From Candidatus Tectimicrobiota bacterium (lineage in GTDB: Bacteria > JACPUC01), in assembly GCA_016192455.1 (NCBI GenBank), contig JACPUC010000028.1:46260-110259 (forward strand): a stretch of 64,000 bases of DNA. The letters run 5' to 3'. Below, in pieces: positions 1 to 8,675 of the stretch (position 1 is its first letter; every line of letters begins with the position of its first letter). The position numbers were made by a program, and so were the translations under genes. The notes beneath the pieces were generated by a model, which worked only from the letters and a program-made list of their open reading frames with translations, was not told the DNA's origin and ran no database searches.

Positions 1-971
1 AGGTCGAGGGTCCGAGCCAGGAGACCGCCGCGGCGGAGTTCTACCGCCTGGGGCTGAGCCCGATGCTGCCGGTGTCGGCGGAGCACGGTCGCGGCGTGGG
101 CGATCTGCTCGATGCCGTCCTGGCGTTACTGCCGCGGGCGCCGACCCAGGAAGTCGTCGAACCTGAGGTCCGGCATCGCATCTGCGTCCTGGGGCGGCCC
201 AACGTCGGCAAGTCCTCGCTCATCAACTACCTGCTGCGGCAGCCGCGCCACCTCGTCGATCACCGTCCCGGCACGACGCATGACGCCATCGACACCATCA
301 TTCGCTACCACGGCTTGGAGTACCTCTTCATCGACACCGCGGGGATACGCCGCAAAGGGCGCGTCAGTCAGGCGGTGGAGAAGTTCAGCGTGGTAATGGC
401 CTTGAAGAGCCTGCGCCGGGCGGATATCGCCCTCCTCATGATCGACGCGGTGGAAGGGGTGACGGACCAGGACGCCACCATCGCCGGCTACGTCCACGAG
501 GCCGGCAAGGCGTGTATCGTCCTGGTAAACAAGTGGGACTCCATTGAACGAGATACCCATACCTTCCGCGGCTACGTCGACACCGTTCGAGAGCACCTGA
601 AGTTTTTCCCTGACGCGCCGGTGCTGACGATCTCCGCCAAAACGGGGCAGCGCGTCATGAAGATCTTCGCCGCGATCGAGCGCGTCGGGGCCGCCCATGA
701 GAAGCTGGTGCCGACCCCGGTGTTGAACGATGTGCTGCACGCCGCCTTGCAACGCCACCCCCTTCCCGTTCCGCGTGGTCAACCGGTGCGCTTCTACTAC
801 GCCACCCAGTGTGATGTCCGCCCTCCTACCTTCATCCTTTTTGTGAACAACCCGAAAGGGGTGCATTTCTCTTCGACGCGCTACGTCGTCAACCAGATCC
901 GCGAAGCCTTCGGGTTTGTCGGCACCCCCCTGCGCGTCATCTGGCGTCGCAGCCGTTCTGCAAAGAGGTGA
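1..971 (+). CDS. der: GTPase Der (EngA), 3' part
   Basis: Ribosome-assembly GTPase with two tandem G domains and a C-terminal KH-like domain. The window starts inside the gene: the reading frame is open from base 3 with no start, so the first G domain lies mostly outside. Visible are the end of G domain 1 (PVSAEHGRGVGDLL), then the whole second G domain with P-loop GRPNVGKSS, the DTAGIRRKGR switch II motif and NKWD for guanine recognition, and the KH-like end (FVNNPKGVHFSSTRYVVNQIREAF). The protein ends RRSRSAKR, a basic tail usual for Der. An AT-rich stretch with a run of seven T follows the stop. Identity is clear from the paired motifs. Confidence 0.95.
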   Translation, partial: VEGPSQETAAAEFYRLGLSPMLPVSAEHGRGVGDLLDAVLALLPRAPTQEVVEPEVRHRICVLGRPNVGKSSLINYLLRQPRHLVDHRPGTTHDAIDTIIRYHGLEYLFIDTAGIRRKGRVSQAVEKFSVVMALKSLRRADIALLMIDAVEGVTDQDATIAGYVHEAGKACIVLVNKWDSIERDTHTFRGYVDTVREHLKFFPDAPVLTISAKTGQRVMKIFAAIERVGAAHEKLVPTPVLNDVLHAALQRHPLPVPRGQPVRFYYATQCDVRPPTFILFVNNPKGVHFSSTRYVVNQIREAFGFVGTPLRVIWRRSRSAKR

Positions 972-995
972 TGAAAGTTCTCTTTTTTTAAGTGC

Positions 996-1024
996 TTGAC
1001 ATATTTTTCTTCAAGTGTTACTGA
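996..1024 (+). promoter_or_regulatory. Possible sigma70 promoter upstream of the EF-G-like gene
   Basis: A perfect TTGACA lies at 996-1001 in an AT-rich patch that stands out from the GC-rich surroundings. The -10 at about 1019 (TACTGA) is poor, so the call is tentative. The rest of the 286-base gap between der and the next gene shows no coding signal. Confidence 0.35.
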
Positions 1025-1257
1025 TAGGCTCTGCGTCTACTTCGATCAACTGCCAAGCATCGAGCGCCGCCGGGACCCGCAGAGATCCTTACCCTCTCCC
1101 TTGCCCGCGTGGCTGGGATGATGTGTTGGGGAGGACTTGCAGGTTTTCCGCCACGGTTTCCTCGTTGCCAGGGGCGCGGGGTAGAGAGGCAGGTTCGCCG
1201 AGTCAGAATAACGGCACGAGGTCCAGTTGCTGGGTCGACGCAGAAAGGTGACGCTGT

Positions 1258-3342
1258 ATGAAGGTTCAACGGGTGGCGTTGCGCAATGTGGGACTCCTGG
1301 GCGATACGGGAAGCGGCAAGACCTCTCTGGCGGAGGCTCTCTTGTTCAGCGCCGGAGCGATCGAGCGCTTGGGGTCCGTGCTGGACGGCACCACCACCAT
1401 GGACTTCGATGCCGATGAACAGAAACGTTCACGATCCCTAAGCTCCGCGCTTGCAACCCTCTCCTGGAAGAAGACCAAGATCAACCTCATCGATACCCCG
1501 GGCGCTGGCAACTTCGTGGCCGACGCCTTCGCCTGTTTGCGGGTGCTGGACGCCGCCATCTTCGTCATCCATGCGGGATCAGGCGTGCGCGTGCAGACGC
1601 AACGGCTCTGGCAGGCGTGCAAAGAGCTGGGTGTGGTTCGTCTGGTTTACATCAATGCCATGGATGCGGAGCGCGCAGACTTCGACCAAATCATGAATGA
1701 TCTTACTGCAACTATTGAAGATAACTCAATTATTCCATTTCACCTCCCACTCGGCAAGGGGCCTGCGTTTGCTGGTGTAGTGGACGTGGTGCGGCAGCGC
1801 GGGCTGAGCTTTCAGGCCGGCGGGCGAGGCGAGGTGAAACCCTGTGAGGTGCCTGAGGCGCTCGCCGACAGCCTCGCGGCGACGCGCGAGCGGCTTACCG
1901 AAGCAGTGGCCGAGGCGGACGACGCACTGCTGGAAAAGTACCTCGAGGCGGGGACCTTAAATGACGACGAGCTGGTGGAAAGCCTGCGGGCGGCGGTACG
2001 CCAGGGGAGCGTGACGCCGGTGGTGTGTGGCGTCGCCACGCAGTGCCTGGGGGCGCAAGCACTGCTCGACCTCATCCTCGACTATCTCCCCGCCCCCAAC
2101 GAGCGGCCTCCGCTGCGCGGCGCCGCCCCGGGCAACGGCGCGGAGGTGCTGCGCCAGCCCATCGACGAGGCTCCCTTCTCAGCCCTCGTCTTCAAGACGA
2201 TGGCCGACCCTTACTCCGGCAAGCTGACGCTCTTCCGCGTCATGTCCGGCATCCTCACTCCGGACAAGGTCGTCTTGAACGCTAACACGGGCGAGAAGGA
2301 ACGCCTCGGCCAGCTCAATAACCTGCTCGGCAAGAACCAGCTCACCGTGACGCAGGTCAGCGCCGGAGACCTCGCGGTGGTGGCGAAGCTGAAGAGCACC
2401 ACCACCGGGCACACGCTCTGCGATGAGAAAGAGCCCATCCTCTACCCCGTCATCGAATTCCCCAAACCGGTCATCAGCATTGCCGTGGTGCCGAAATCGA
2501 AGGGCGACGAGGAGAAGGTGAGCAGCGGCCTGCGCCGCCTCAGCGAGGAGGACCTCACCCTGCAGTTCTCCGTTGATCACGAGAGCAAGCAGCTCGTCAT
2601 CTCCGGCATGGGGGAGGACCACCTGGACGTCGTCATCGACCGCTTGAAGCGCAAGTTCGGGGTGGAGGTGGAAGCGGAGGAGATGCAGGTGCCGTACCGC
2701 GAAACCATCCGCTCCAGCGTCAAGGTGCAGGGACGGCACAAGAAGCAGTCGGGCGGCCGCGGCCAGTTCGGCGATACCTGGCTGGAGATCGAACCGCGCG
2801 AGCGCGGCAGCGGTTTCGAGTTCGTCGACAAGATCGTCGGCGGGGCCATCCCGCGCCAGTACATCCCGTCGGTGGAGAAGGGCATCGTGGAGGCCATGAA
2901 GCGCGGCTCCCTGGCGGGGTTTCCGGTGGTGGACCTGACGGTCACCCTCTACGACGGCTCGTACCACTCCGTCGACTCGTCGGACATGGCCTTCCAGATC
3001 GCCGGCTCCATCGGCTTCAAGAAGGGAGTTGAGCAGGCAGACCCCGTGCTGCTCGAGCCCATCGTCAACATGGAGGTGTTCGTTCCCGAAGACGCCATGG
3101 GGGACGTGATCGGTGATTTGAATGCGAAGCGCGGCAAGGTCTTAGGCATGGACTCGCGCGGCAAGCTGCAAGTGATCCGGGCCCAGGTGCCGCTGGCCGA
3201 GGTCTTGAAGTATGCCACGGTGCTGAAGTCCATGACCGGTGATCGGGGCTCCTTCAGCATGGAGTTCTCTCACTACGAGATGCTGCCGCCGCACCTCTCC
3301 GAAAAGGTGATCGCCACCAGCAAGAAGCGGGGAGAGGCCTGA
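1258..3342 (+). CDS. Elongation factor G-like GTPase (FusA2-type paralogue)
   Basis: Translational GTPase with EF-G architecture, 694 aa, matching the family length. G1 is GDTGSGKTS (about residues 15-23) where true EF-G has AHIDAGKT, and G3 is DTPGAGNF. The switch I region has no RGIT motif; it reads RSRSLSSA. The G4 motif is N-A-M-D (VYINAMDAERADF) where NKxD is expected, so the lysine that packs on guanine is replaced by alanine. Domains II to V are present (domain IV around GRGQFGDTWLEIEPRE, domain V near the C-terminus). These differences place it with the EF-G-like group instead of housekeeping fusA, which should be elsewhere with rpsL and rpsG. The function of such paralogues is not established. 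The start has GAAAGGTGACGCTGT just upstream. Confidence 0.88.
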   Translation: MKVQRVALRNVGLLGDTGSGKTSLAEALLFSAGAIERLGSVLDGTTTMDFDADEQKRSRSLSSALATLSWKKTKINLIDTPGAGNFVADAFACLRVLDAAIFVIHAGSGVRVQTQRLWQACKELGVVRLVYINAMDAERADFDQIMNDLTATIEDNSIIPFHLPLGKGPAFAGVVDVVRQRGLSFQAGGRGEVKPCEVPEALADSLAATRERLTEAVAEADDALLEKYLEAGTLNDDELVESLRAAVRQGSVTPVVCGVATQCLGAQALLDLILDYLPAPNERPPLRGAAPGNGAEVLRQPIDEAPFSALVFKTMADPYSGKLTLFRVMSGILTPDKVVLNANTGEKERLGQLNNLLGKNQLTVTQVSAGDLAVVAKLKSTTTGHTLCDEKEPILYPVIEFPKPVISIAVVPKSKGDEEKVSSGLRRLSEEDLTLQFSVDHESKQLVISGMGEDHLDVVIDRLKRKFGVEVEAEEMQVPYRETIRSSVKVQGRHKKQSGGRGQFGDTWLEIEPRERGSGFEFVDKIVGGAIPRQYIPSVEKGIVEAMKRGSLAGFPVVDLTVTLYDGSYHSVDSSDMAFQIAGSIGFKKGVEQADPVLLEPIVNMEVFVPEDAMGDVIGDLNAKRGKVLGMDSRGKLQVIRAQVPLAEVLKYATVLKSMTGDRGSFSMEFSHYEMLPPHLSEKVIATSKKRGEA

Positions 3343-3450
3343 GGGAGCGCCGGGGAGTCTTGTGCCGCGCGCCGCGGCGCCGCCGCGTGGATGGTGGTTG
3401 GCGCAAGCATCGCCACCGCCAGCGGGCAGACGTGGAGAGGCGAGAGCAGC

Positions 3451-3759
3451 GTGATTAAAGCCGATCTCGTAGACACCGTGTACCAAAAGGTAGGTCTGTC
3501 ACGAAACGAGGCTGCCCATATCGTCGAGGTCATCTTCTCGGTTATGAAGGAAGCGCTGCGCAACGGTGAGGATGTGCAGGTTGTCGGTTTCGGCAACTTT
3601 AAGATTCGCCAGAAGAGGACGCGCGTCGGGCGGAATCCCAAGACCGGCGAGGAGATCATGATCACCTCGCGCAAGGTGCTCACCTTCAAACCCAGCAGAA
3701 ACCTGCGCGACATTGCGAACGGCAAGGTTGGCAGGCCCCATGAGGCGCCGCTGGCCTGA
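3451..3759 (+). CDS. ihfA: Integration host factor alpha / HU-family DNA-binding protein
   Basis: Small DNA-bending protein of the HU/IHF family, 102 aa from a GTG start. It begins VIKADLVDTVYQKVGLS and carries the DNA-binding arm GRNPKTGEEIMITSRKVLTFKPS, with VVGFGNFKIRQK before it. GTG at 3451 is preferred over the further upstream GTG because GGAGAGG sits about ten bases before it and homology starts there. A MerR regulator follows 138 bases later, an order common in Deltaproteobacteria-like genomes, where pheT is often the upstream neighbour. IhfA is preferred over HU because of the sequence and this linkage. Confidence 0.88.
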   Translation: MIKADLVDTVYQKVGLSRNEAAHIVEVIFSVMKEALRNGEDVQVVGFGNFKIRQKRTRVGRNPKTGEEIMITSRKVLTFKPSRNLRDIANGKVGRPHEAPLA

Positions 3760-3897
3760 ACGCGCGGCGGCGTCGGCCGTTGCAACCATGCGGGTGGGTA
3801 ACGGTTGACAGAACCGAGGGGAGCTGACGTTCAGTGGTGAGGGTGCGGCCTCGGCGTCGCCCCGGACGACCAGTGCGGCAGGCTGCCGTGCCGCTGG

Positions 3898-4263
3898 ATG
3901 CCAGGAAACATGGCTAGTACTATCCCGGATAAGATGTTCTTCAAGATCGGCGAAGTCGCTGACATCACCGGCATCAAGCCCCATGTGCTGCGCTACTGGG
4001 AGTCCGAGTTCAAGCTCCTGAAGCCGGCGAAGAATAAGTCGGGGCAACGCATCTACCGCCGTCGCGATGTCGAGGTTGTGCAGCAGATCAAGCAGCTTCT
4101 CTACGAGGAGTCGTATACCATCGCAGGGGCGAAGAAGAAGATCGCGCGGCGCTTCGGCGAGGAAGTTGAGAATGGCAATGGCGCCGACCTCGCCGTGGCT
4201 CGTCGCGTTTTCCAGGAGGTGCGAGGAGAGCTAATGGAAATTCTAAGTATTTTAAAGAATTAG
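3898..4263 (+). CDS. MerR-family transcriptional regulator
   Basis: A 121-aa regulator with an N-terminal winged helix-turn-helix: [21 protein letters not shown], then [18 protein letters not shown], typical of the MerR DNA-binding domain (about residues 14-80). The C-terminal part is a short helical region without the metal-binding cysteines of CueR or MerR, so a metal sensor is unlikely. It is the small MerR protein usually found beside ihfA; its targets are unknown. The start may be ATG 3898 or ATG 3910 (MASTIPDKM). The sequence turns AT-rich at the 3' end. Confidence 0.88.
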   Translation: MPGNMASTIPDKMFFKIGEVADITGIKPHVLRYWESEFKLLKPAKNKSGQRIYRRRDVEVVQQIKQLLYEESYTIAGAKKKIARRFGEEVENGNGADLAVARRVFQEVRGELMEILSILKN

Positions 4264-4340
4264 GAGAGTAAACTTAAGAAGTTCCTTTATAATTGTTCCG
4301 CATCCGCAGCCAGTATCGAGAGGTTCGCTCTCCGCTCCCC

Positions 4341-5162
4341 TCAGGGCCGCCCTCCGTCGCCCCCCGTAAGCTGGTGGCCCAGGTAGAACGTCCGCAGCTC
4401 AGCTTCCCAAGCGCGACTGCCGGAAGCCTCCCATTGGAACGGCAGATCGACGATCTCCCCCGCTTGGGTGATGCCGGGCGCGGCTTCGAGCGCGGCCCGC
4501 AGAATGCGCCGTTGCTCATCCGCCTCTCCAGGTCTCCCCACCGTATGCCCCATGGGGAAATCAAGGAAGGCAGCACGAGGCATCCGTACCAATGCCGCGA
4601 TGTCCCGCGCCAGCACCAGGCAAATGGTGGGAATCCCCCGCTCCTCGATGCCGCGCGCAACCAGACCCACGGTCTGGTGGCAGACGGGTCAAAGCGGCAG
4701 GAGGAGCACCAGGTCAGTGTGCTGCGCGGCGAGCTGCTTGGCGAGCTCTGGCGTGACGAGCTGCAGCAGCTTTGTGCGCTGGTAAAACTGCCCGGTGATG
4801 GAGAAGTGCCAGGGCGCAACCTCGCCGATCACCCCCTGAGTTTCCAGCTCGAGCAGGCGCGTCAAGGGGAAGATGCAGTTGATGTCCCGCTCGCCAACAT
4901 AGCGCACCGGCGCCGTATGCGCAAAGGTCAGCTCCTGCGGCGGGACCTGCCGAGGCAGGCGCACGACTCTGGGGTCGTTCTTGCTTTGCAGCGGCGTCTC
5001 ACCGTTGCAGTAGATGGCCGCGGTGCTGATCATCGCCACGCGACACTCGGCCAGCGGTTTCGTGAGCGCGGCCCAGGGAGCCTCGTCGTGCACCGACCAG
5101 GCATAGGGGCCATAGGTCTTCGTGAAGAGCTCATCCACGAGTTGCAGGTAGTTGAACGGCAC
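4341..5162 (-). CDS. Selenoprotein of the glycine/sarcosine/betaine/D-proline reductase B family (in-frame UGA)
   Basis: Two open frames on the minus strand, before and after a TGA at 4691-4689, are in the same register and together give one protein. The junction reads VLLLPL-U-PVCHQTVGLVA, a UxxC redox motif like that of GrdB-family proteins (Selenoprotein B, PF07355 type). The N-terminal part (WAALTKPLAECRVAMISTAA) and the tail (FLDFPMGHTVGRPGE) fit that family. An 8-bp hairpin starts 13 bases after the U (4678-4660). I chose GTG 5162 (VPFNYLQLVDELF) because AGGGG lies upstream and homology begins there; ATG 5279 would add 39 weakly conserved residues. The protein is about 273 aa, shorter than true GrdB. 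Substrate unknown; it stands alone with no GrdE partner beside it. Confidence 0.82.
4660..4678 (-). promoter_or_regulatory. SECIS-like hairpin after UGA 4691-4689
   Basis: On the minus strand ACCAGACC, loop GTG, GGTCTGGT forms a perfect 8-bp stem with a 3-base loop. It begins 13 bases after the U of the UGA, close to the spacing of bacterial SECIS elements, and contains GGTC, as in the apical part of the E. coli fdhF element. Confidence 0.6.
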
Positions 5163-5448
5163 GGCGCGACATCCCCTGAGGTGAATGGAGTCCTCGGCGC
5201 TCTCCTTTCCGCTGACCAGAACGGCCTGGTCGAGAGTAGCCGGGGGTCGTATGGTAGCTCCCTTCCGGCAGCTTGCCAAGCGAAGTTCGCATCGTCGTCT
5301 TGCCCTACCTGGCGCCTATCGCTATGATCAGGGTGCGGATGGACACCTGCCCGGAACCGCGCCGACCGCGGAGTTCCTTCTCCTTCCCATTCCCTCGGCG
5401 CGACGCGCCGGTCGTAGGCGAGCGTCAGGGCTTTGAGGCGCAGTACGG

Positions 5449-5886
5449 ATGAGCTCCACCGTCATGCTGTTCGTGCAGGGGTTCCATCTGCTCGCCGCCA
5501 TGGTGGTGGTGGGCGGCGTCATCTTCCTGCGCGCTCTGCTCATTCCAGCAACACGGCGGCTCGAGGCGCCCGCGGGAGATGTTCTCTTGCAACGCGTCCA
5601 TCGTCGCTTCCGCATCCTCCTCTGGGTTGCCATGCCCGTGCTTTTCGCCAGCGGCGTGTTCAACATGCTCGACAAGGCATTCAAGGGGATTCAGGCGCCG
5701 AGTTACATCGGGACCTTGGGTGTGAAGATCATGCTCGCTCTCCTCGTCTTCAGCATCCTCCTGCTGCTGACGCTGCCGGTCAGAAGCTTCGCACCCTTCC
5801 AGGCGCAGCGAGATCGCTGGCTCGTCATCTCCATCATCCTCGCGGTTCTCGTCGTCGGCCTGGCCGGTTACCTGCGGTTGATGTAG
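5449..5886 (+). CDS. CopD-like integral membrane protein
   Basis: 145 aa with four predicted membrane segments: about residues 5-28, 53-71, 86-107 and 122-143. The pattern (first helix FHLLAAMVVVGGVIFLRALLIP, second WVAMPVLFASGVFNML, third VKIMLALLVFSILLLL) resembles the CopD/DUF2269-type family of small four-helix proteins, some of which have copper roles. A histidine in helix 1 (QGFHLLAAM) is the only obvious ligand. It lies between the divergent selenoprotein gene and the secreted cytochrome and may be part of a respiratory context, but nothing proves this. Family assignment is moderate and function is unknown. Confidence 0.68.
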   Translation: MSSTVMLFVQGFHLLAAMVVVGGVIFLRALLIPATRRLEAPAGDVLLQRVHRRFRILLWVAMPVLFASGVFNMLDKAFKGIQAPSYIGTLGVKIMLALLVFSILLLLTLPVRSFAPFQAQRDRWLVISIILAVLVVGLAGYLRLM

Positions 5887-6191
5887 GGCGCTCCCCGCCT
5901 ACCCCGTTCGCCTTACCTTCCTGCCTCGGCGCCGCTTCACCTTGCCGGCCTGGCGCCGGGCGTGGCGGGGGTGGCATCCGGCGATTCCGCACCACGCTTC
6001 CTCGCCAGACTCGGGTTATTGCTCCAACGTAACAGGCGGCGCCTGAGAGAACTGCGGAGGCGGGAATAAGGTGCTGCGCATCAGTGTTATAGAACATCGG
6101 ATTGGCTGCAGCACCGGCAAACCCTGAACCCCACAGCCAGGCATGGCGCCAAAATTTCGGCATAGGGTCGAATCGAGGAGGAAAACGTATC

Positions 6192-6878
6192 ATGAGATCG
6201 AAGCGAACCATCTCCGCACTCCTGACATTGATCGCGCTGCTGCTGGTGGTGTCCCAGCCTGGCACAGCCGAGATGTTGTCGCCCCAGGCCACGCGGCAGG
6301 CTGAGAGGGTGCCGGTTGTTGCCATGCAGCCTGGTGCCACGCCAGCGCTGCAGGTAGCCCAAGGCATGAACCCCTGCGCCGCAAAAGCCAACCCTTGCGC
6401 CGCGAAGGCAAACCCCTGCGCCGCAAAAGCGAACCCCTGTGGGGCGGCGGCGAACCCCTGCGCCGCGAAGAGCGGTGGTCCCACGCCGATCCGCGCCGAC
6501 TCCATTCGTGACCATGGCAAGCTCGTCGCCATGGGGAAGGACTTGTGGAATGATCGCAAGCTCGGCACCTCCGGCCTTACCTGCATGAACTGCCACGTGA
6601 ACCATGCGCTGCTCAACCTCGACATGACGAAAGGCCGCTTCCCCCACTTCGTGAAGATGCCGAACGACATCGTGACGCTCGATCAGATGATCAACTTCTG
6701 CATGGTGAACCCCATGAAAGCCAAGCCTCTCGAGGCCAACAGCATCACCATGACCGCCATTGCGGCCTATTTCAACCAGCTCGTCGATGAGTACAACGCG
6801 AAGCCTGCCGCAGCCCCGGGCGCCAGCAAGGGCAAGGCGAAAACGAGCGGACCAGCCAACCCCTGCGCAGCCAAATAA
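6192..6878 (+). CDS. Secreted monohaem c-type cytochrome with NPCAAK repeats
   Basis: 228 aa. The start ATG 6192 is supported by GGAGG eleven bases upstream. Residues 1-26 form a Sec signal peptide (RTISALLTLIALLLVVSQPGTA). After a linker come five 7-residue repeats NPCAAKA (about residues 60-94) and one more NPCAAK closes the protein. In between is a cytochrome domain with one haem motif CMNCH (C131, C134, H135), GKDLWNDRKLGTSG before it and NFCMVNPMKAKPL after it, the latter giving a possible Met ligand. This arrangement recalls SoxA/TsdA-type cytochromes. The cysteine-rich repeats could bind metal or attach the protein, which is inference. A strong hairpin follows the stop. Confidence 0.78.
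   Translation: MRSKRTISALLTLIALLLVVSQPGTAEMLSPQATRQAERVPVVAMQPGATPALQVAQGMNPCAAKANPCAAKANPCAAKANPCGAAANPCAAKSGGPTPIRADSIRDHGKLVAMGKDLWNDRKLGTSGLTCMNCHVNHALLNLDMTKGRFPHFVKMPNDIVTLDQMINFCMVNPMKAKPLEANSITMTAIAAYFNQLVDEYNAKPAAAPGASKGKAKTSGPANPCAAK
6369..6473 (+). repeat. Tandem 21-bp repeat inside the cytochrome gene
   Basis: Five consecutive 21-base units (the last incomplete), each starting AACCCCTGCGCCGC or a close variant, encode NPCAAKA, NPCAAKA, NPCAAKA, NPCGAAA, NPCAAKS. An isolated sixth copy encodes the last six residues at 6858-6875. The units are in frame, so copy number can change without breaking the gene. Confidence 0.9.
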
Positions 6879-6900
6879 CAGCCTGCGAAGCCGCACCTTT

Positions 6901-6923
6901 GGTGGGGGGCCTCGCCCCCCACC
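6901..6923 (+). terminator. Terminator-like hairpin after the cytochrome gene
   Basis: GGTGGGGGGC, loop CTC, GCCCCCCACC gives a perfect 10-bp stem 22 bases after the stop codon. It is followed by CTTTGCG with no long T run, so it is intrinsic-terminator-like but not classical. Confidence 0.6.
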
Positions 6924-7661
6924 CTTTGCGCCCGCATCCCTCCTCTCACTCTCGTGGGTCAGACGCTTCGGGTTCACCCTGCCATCGTGGCGACAGATTC
7001 CCCGCCGCCGCACCGGGCCCGGTTCAGCCCACGCCTCCTTTTCCAGCGCCGCGCAGTCTGCCACGGCTGCTCCGCTCGGGTGCGCTCCCATTGACTGCAT
7101 GCAGGACTTGCCGGCCTGGCTGCGTGCGACGCGCGGACAGGCGTGAGCTGCCCTGCCGCGAGGTTGCGCCGCACCCTGGCGGTGCTCGGGGTGTTGGCCT
7201 TGGCTGGCTCGCGGTAGCTGCGGCGGCGGCTGTCGGCGCCCGCTGTCGGGGTGGCCAGCGCGATGAGGGCGATCGTCCGCCGCGGCCAGCCGCCAGCCGG
7301 GCCGACACTCCTCCCGTTCTCCATCTTCAACCGCCAGCTCCGCTTGCGCACGTCGTCTCCCGAGTCGCGCGCCACCTCGACACCCATGGGCACCACCTCT
7401 CGCGGCCCCGCCCCACAAGGTTCTTGACGCTTCCTGGCTATTGGCACATAGTGGCCATGTTGACGCAGTACCGTCTCCAGCGGTACAAGAGCCCTGTTGG
7501 CGGAGGTGTGACACATCTCGGTGCTGCGTCAGCTTGCCGAGGGGTGGTCAGTGTGTCCCTCGCGGTCGAGATAGAGTAGCGGACTTTGAACCCGCTGGAC
7601 GGACGGGTCATCCCGGAGACCGGGCTTGGTCTCGCATTCTACGAGGTGAGGGGGGTAGACG
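6924..7661. other. Intergenic region without a supported gene
   Basis: About 740 bases between the cytochrome and the binding-protein gene. Open frames here (for example 6899-7579 plus) show low-complexity, arginine- and proline-rich translations and no recognisable domain, so I do not call them. The right end holds a promoter candidate at 7424-7452. Confidence 0.5.
7424..7452 (+). promoter_or_regulatory. Candidate sigma70 promoter for the binding-protein gene
   Basis: TTGACG (7424-7429), 17-base spacer, CATAGT (7447-7452). A second weaker pair (TTGACG 7460, TACAAG 7484, spacer 18) follows. The gene starts about 210 bases downstream, leaving a long leader. Confidence 0.45.
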
Positions 7662-8675
7662 ATGAAGGCTATCGTCCAGGATGGCGCGAGGAAGAGACTT
7701 TTCAGAACGTTCATCGTTGTAGCTCTGTTTACAGTGTTCCTGGCGTCTCAGGTTGGCGCCGTGGACAAGGTGAAAGTCGCATATCTCCCTGCTCTTTCCT
7801 TCTCGCCGTTGTTCCTTGCCATCGAAAAAGGTTTCCTGAAAGAGCAAGGAATCGAGGCGGAAATGCTCGACATGGGCGGTGGCCAGCAAATGATGCTCGC
7901 CCTGGCGGCAGGCGAGATTCAAGTCGCTTCCGCCGCGGCGACCGCTGGATTCTACAACCTCATTGCCAAAGCCACCGACCTCAGGATTGTTGCGGATAAA
8001 GGGCAAATAAGTAAGCAGGAGAACTTCGTTCCAGTCGTCGTCAGAAAGGAGTTGTATGATTCCGGCGAGGTGCGCACGCCGAAAGACCTCATGAAGTTGA
8101 AGATCGCGCAGTTCAACAAGGCATCAATCAGTGAATTCGTACTTTGGAAGCTCATCGAACCGTATGGGAAGCGCTATCAGGATCTGAATCTCGTCTACCT
8201 CTTTCCTCCCCAGCAATACACCGCATTGAAAACAGGCGCGGTCCAGGCCGCCGTTACCGTTGAACCATGGGGATCGCGCATGGAGGCGGAAGGATTCGGA
8301 AAGATCCTCGAGCGTGGAACTTCGTGGCTTACGCGACCGGTCTTCCAGATCGCCGTGATCATGTATTCCGGCAAGTTCATCGGCTCCTCCCCGCAAGTGG
8401 CGCAACGCATGATGAACGCCTACGTTCGGGGCTTGAAGTACCACAATGCGAAAGGCTACGGCGACGCGGACGTGCAGATGGCTGTGAGCAAATGGACCAA
8501 GGTCGCCCCTGACGTCATCGGCAAAGCAATCCCCACGGTGTTCTCGAAAGACGGCCGCGTGGACGTGCCATCGTTGGATGAGCAACAGCGCTGGTTCCTC
8601 GCCATGGGCTATCTGAAAGAGCTGCTCCCCACTGAGAAATGGGTCGACATGAGCTTCGTCGACAAGGCGCAATGA
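7662..8675 (+). CDS. NitT/TauT-type ABC transporter substrate-binding protein
   Basis: 337 aa periplasmic binding protein. Residues 1-33 are a signal peptide with a basic start (GARKRLFRTFIVVALFTVFLASQVGA). The mature part opens VKVAYLPALSFSPLFLAIEKGFLKEQGIEAEM, typical of SsuA/TauA/NrtA-like proteins, and continues with GEIQVASAAATAGFYN and TVEPWGSRMEAEG. The start is preceded by GAGGTGAGGGGGGTAGACG. No permease or ATPase is adjacent, so it is an orphan that must share a translocator or act as a sensor. A paralogue with the same motifs lies at 40744-41757. The ligand cannot be told from sequence. Confidence 0.88.
   Translation: MKAIVQDGARKRLFRTFIVVALFTVFLASQVGAVDKVKVAYLPALSFSPLFLAIEKGFLKEQGIEAEMLDMGGGQQMMLALAAGEIQVASAAATAGFYNLIAKATDLRIVADKGQISKQENFVPVVVRKELYDSGEVRTPKDLMKLKIAQFNKASISEFVLWKLIEPYGKRYQDLNLVYLFPPQQYTALKTGAVQAAVTVEPWGSRMEAEGFGKILERGTSWLTRPVFQIAVIMYSGKFIGSSPQVAQRMMNAYVRGLKYHNAKGYGDADVQMAVSKWTKVAPDVIGKAIPTVFSKDGRVDVPSLDEQQRWFLAMGYLKELLPTEKWVDMSFVDKAQ

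Noticed and set aside
4288..4293. Perfect TATAAT after the MerR gene
   Set aside because: No -35 hexamer at the right distance and no rightward gene follows; it lies in an AT-rich 3' tail.
4341..5162. Reading the TGA-split ORF pairs (here and at 19603-20097 and 46353-47684) as pseudogenes or sequencing errors
   Set aside because: All three stops are TGA, all fall in redox motifs with a nearby Cys, all halves stay in frame, and hairpins follow at the right distance. Selenocysteine is the simpler explanation.
6369..6473. CRISPR-like repeat
   Set aside because: Units are adjacent without spacers, in frame, and encode a peptide repeat inside a cytochrome gene.
6899..7579. 226-residue plus-strand ORF downstream of the cytochrome
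   Set aside because: Arginine- and proline-rich translation over a terminator and an intergenic region, no start site and no domain.
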